This document shows positions 39,531 to 40,429 of a stretch of 40,429 nt of DNA, piece after piece (position 1 is the stretch's first letter; each line of letters opens with the position of its first letter). A program made the position numbers and the translations under genes. The notes under the pieces are model-generated. The model was not told the DNA's origin and ran no database searches. It worked only from the letters and a program-made list of their open reading frames with translations. Source of the DNA: Candidatus Uhrbacteria bacterium (GTDB lineage Bacteria > Patescibacteriota > Patescibacteriia > UBA9934 > GWF2-40-263); assembly GCA_903843045.1 (NCBI GenBank), contig CAIMOJ010000029.1:1-40429 (forward strand). Direction: 5' to 3'.

Positions 39531-40429
39531 ATGTCGCACGGCCAAACCCAAGGTTACCTTCCCGTCGTCATCGCCCTGATCGGAAACGTCGTCGTGACCG
39601 TCATCAAGTCGATCGCCGCGGCCGCGTCGGGATCGAGCGCAATGTTTTCCGAGGCGGTACACAGCTTCGCCGACACCCTCAACCAGGCGCTTCTTCTCGT
39701 CGGGCTCAAGCGCTCGCTCAAGCGCGCCGACGAGGAGCACGCGTACGGCTACGGGATCGAGCGGTTCTTCTTCGGGCTCATCTCGGCATGCGGCATCTTC
39801 TTCGTGGGGGCCGGGGTGAACGCGGCCCGCGGAGTCGAGGCGTTCCTGCATCCTGAGACGGTCGTGATCCAGCCTGTCGTATTCCTCGTTCTCGGCGTTT
39901 CCGCCTGCGTCGAGTCGTACGCGTTCATCGTTGCCGCGCGGGAGCTGGCGCTCCAGTACCCCGATCATTCCTGGCGCGACCGGATCCAGCACGCCGACAC
40001 GTCCACGCTCGCCGTCCTGCTCGAGGACAGCGTCGCGGTCTTCGGCATCTTCGTCGCGGCCGCCACGATCGGGCTTGCCATCGCGACGGGGGACGGACGG
40101 TGGGATGCGGTCGGCTCGCTCGTGATCGCCGCCCTTCTCGCCGTCGTCGCGGTGGTCCTCATCCTGAAGAACCGCTCGTACGTGATCGGCCGGGCGATGC
40201 CGGAGGACATGCGCGAGGAGGTGCTCGAGATCCTGAACGCCGAGCCGTCCATCGAGAAGGTTCTCGACTTCCGCACGTCCGAGATCGGCCTCGGAATCTA
40301 CCGCATCAAGTGCGACGTCGAGTTCAACGGCTCCGCCCTCGCCCGAGAGCTGTTCGAGGACTGGAGCGTCGCCGACCAGTTCGAGGAAGCGACCGAAAGC
40401 GTCGAGTCGTTCAAGCGCGCCATGATCGA
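39531..40429 (+). CDS. Cation diffusion facilitator transporter (3' end beyond window)
   Basis: 299 codons are visible and the gene runs off the window end. Six transmembrane helices are predicted. The TM2 metal-site HxxxD is HSFAD (His44, Asp48) within SSAMFSEAVHSFADTLNQALLL. TM5 has LLEDSVAVFG (Glu165-Asp166) instead of the usual HxxxD, as in SLC30A9/ZnT9-like members. The cytoplasmic domain (from about 215) has EVLEILNAEPSIEKVLDFRT, typical of the CDF C-terminal dimerisation domain. It exports Zn or similar ions from the cytoplasm in exchange for protons. A TTGCGA-16-TAGGAT promoter lies at 39486-39513. No clear Shine-Dalgarno. Confidence 0.9.
   Translation, partial: MSHGQTQGYLPVVIALIGNVVVTVIKSIAAAASGSSAMFSEAVHSFADTLNQALLLVGLKRSLKRADEEHAYGYGIERFFFGLISACGIFFVGAGVNAARGVEAFLHPETVVIQPVVFLVLGVSACVESYAFIVAARELALQYPDHSWRDRIQHADTSTLAVLLEDSVAVFGIFVAAATIGLAIATGDGRWDAVGSLVIAALLAVVAVVLILKNRSYVIGRAMPEDMREEVLEILNAEPSIEKVLDFRTSEIGLGIYRIKCDVEFNGSALARELFEDWSVADQFEEATESVESFKRAMI

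Overview
The window is a GC-rich, gene-dense bacterial chromosome segment that most resembles the Candidate Phyla Radiation (Patescibacteria). Grounds for this are the 16S rRNA sequence, a hingeless short SMC-type ATPase, two surface-protein repeat families I associate with this group, VanW and NAGPA secreted proteins, many small orphan proteins, and rRNA genes that are not linked. TGA ends many genes, so the code is standard and the UGA=Gly lineages (Absconditabacteria/Gracilibacteria) are unlikely. I would guess a Parcubacteria/ABY1-like lineage, but the class is not proven. I see no prophage, insertion sequence or CRISPR array.

Layout. 1-3.4 kb: a zinc-ribbon protein, then a minus-strand unit in which a membrane-anchored secreted protein lies between tRNA-Pro and tRNA-Gly, a second secreted repeat protein, and a small orphan gene. 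3.4-7.1 kb: tRNA-Ile and tRNA-Phe, pyrB and khpA, and a solitary 16S rRNA gene with its own promoter, processing stems and terminator. 7.1-13.5 kb: an inositol-monophosphatase-family enzyme, tandem orphan paralogues, a secreted NAGPA protein and other orphans, mostly on the minus strand. 13.5-19 kb: trmD, a membrane-anchored HExxH protein, upp, a small secreted protein and pyrD. 19-25.8 kb: a sigma factor with an unusual C-terminal extension, a SprT-like protein, orphans, rpsP and an Nramp-type transporter. 25.8-32.8 kb: SMC, a structured RNA or leader ahead of an MFS transporter, a PaaX/Cas2-like regulator behind an operator array, a DHH phosphoesterase, clpP, and a strong candidate structured ncRNA. 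32.8-40.4 kb: an operon of a lycopene-cyclase-like membrane protein, Hsp20 and VanW, then a tail-anchored orphan, an HD phosphohydrolase, an acidic orphan, and a CDF transporter cut by the window end.

Themes. Most genes are single transcription units. They have very regular promoters (TTGACN, usually 17 bp, TANNNT), short leaders, and intrinsic terminators that often overlap the end of the coding sequence so that the stop codon falls inside the hairpin. Three pyrimidine genes (pyrB, upp, pyrD) are scattered rather than in an operon, and each has an oddity. A terminator abuts the pyrB start, upp has no canonical start codon, and PyrD has a class-2-like scaffold with Cys at the catalytic-base position.
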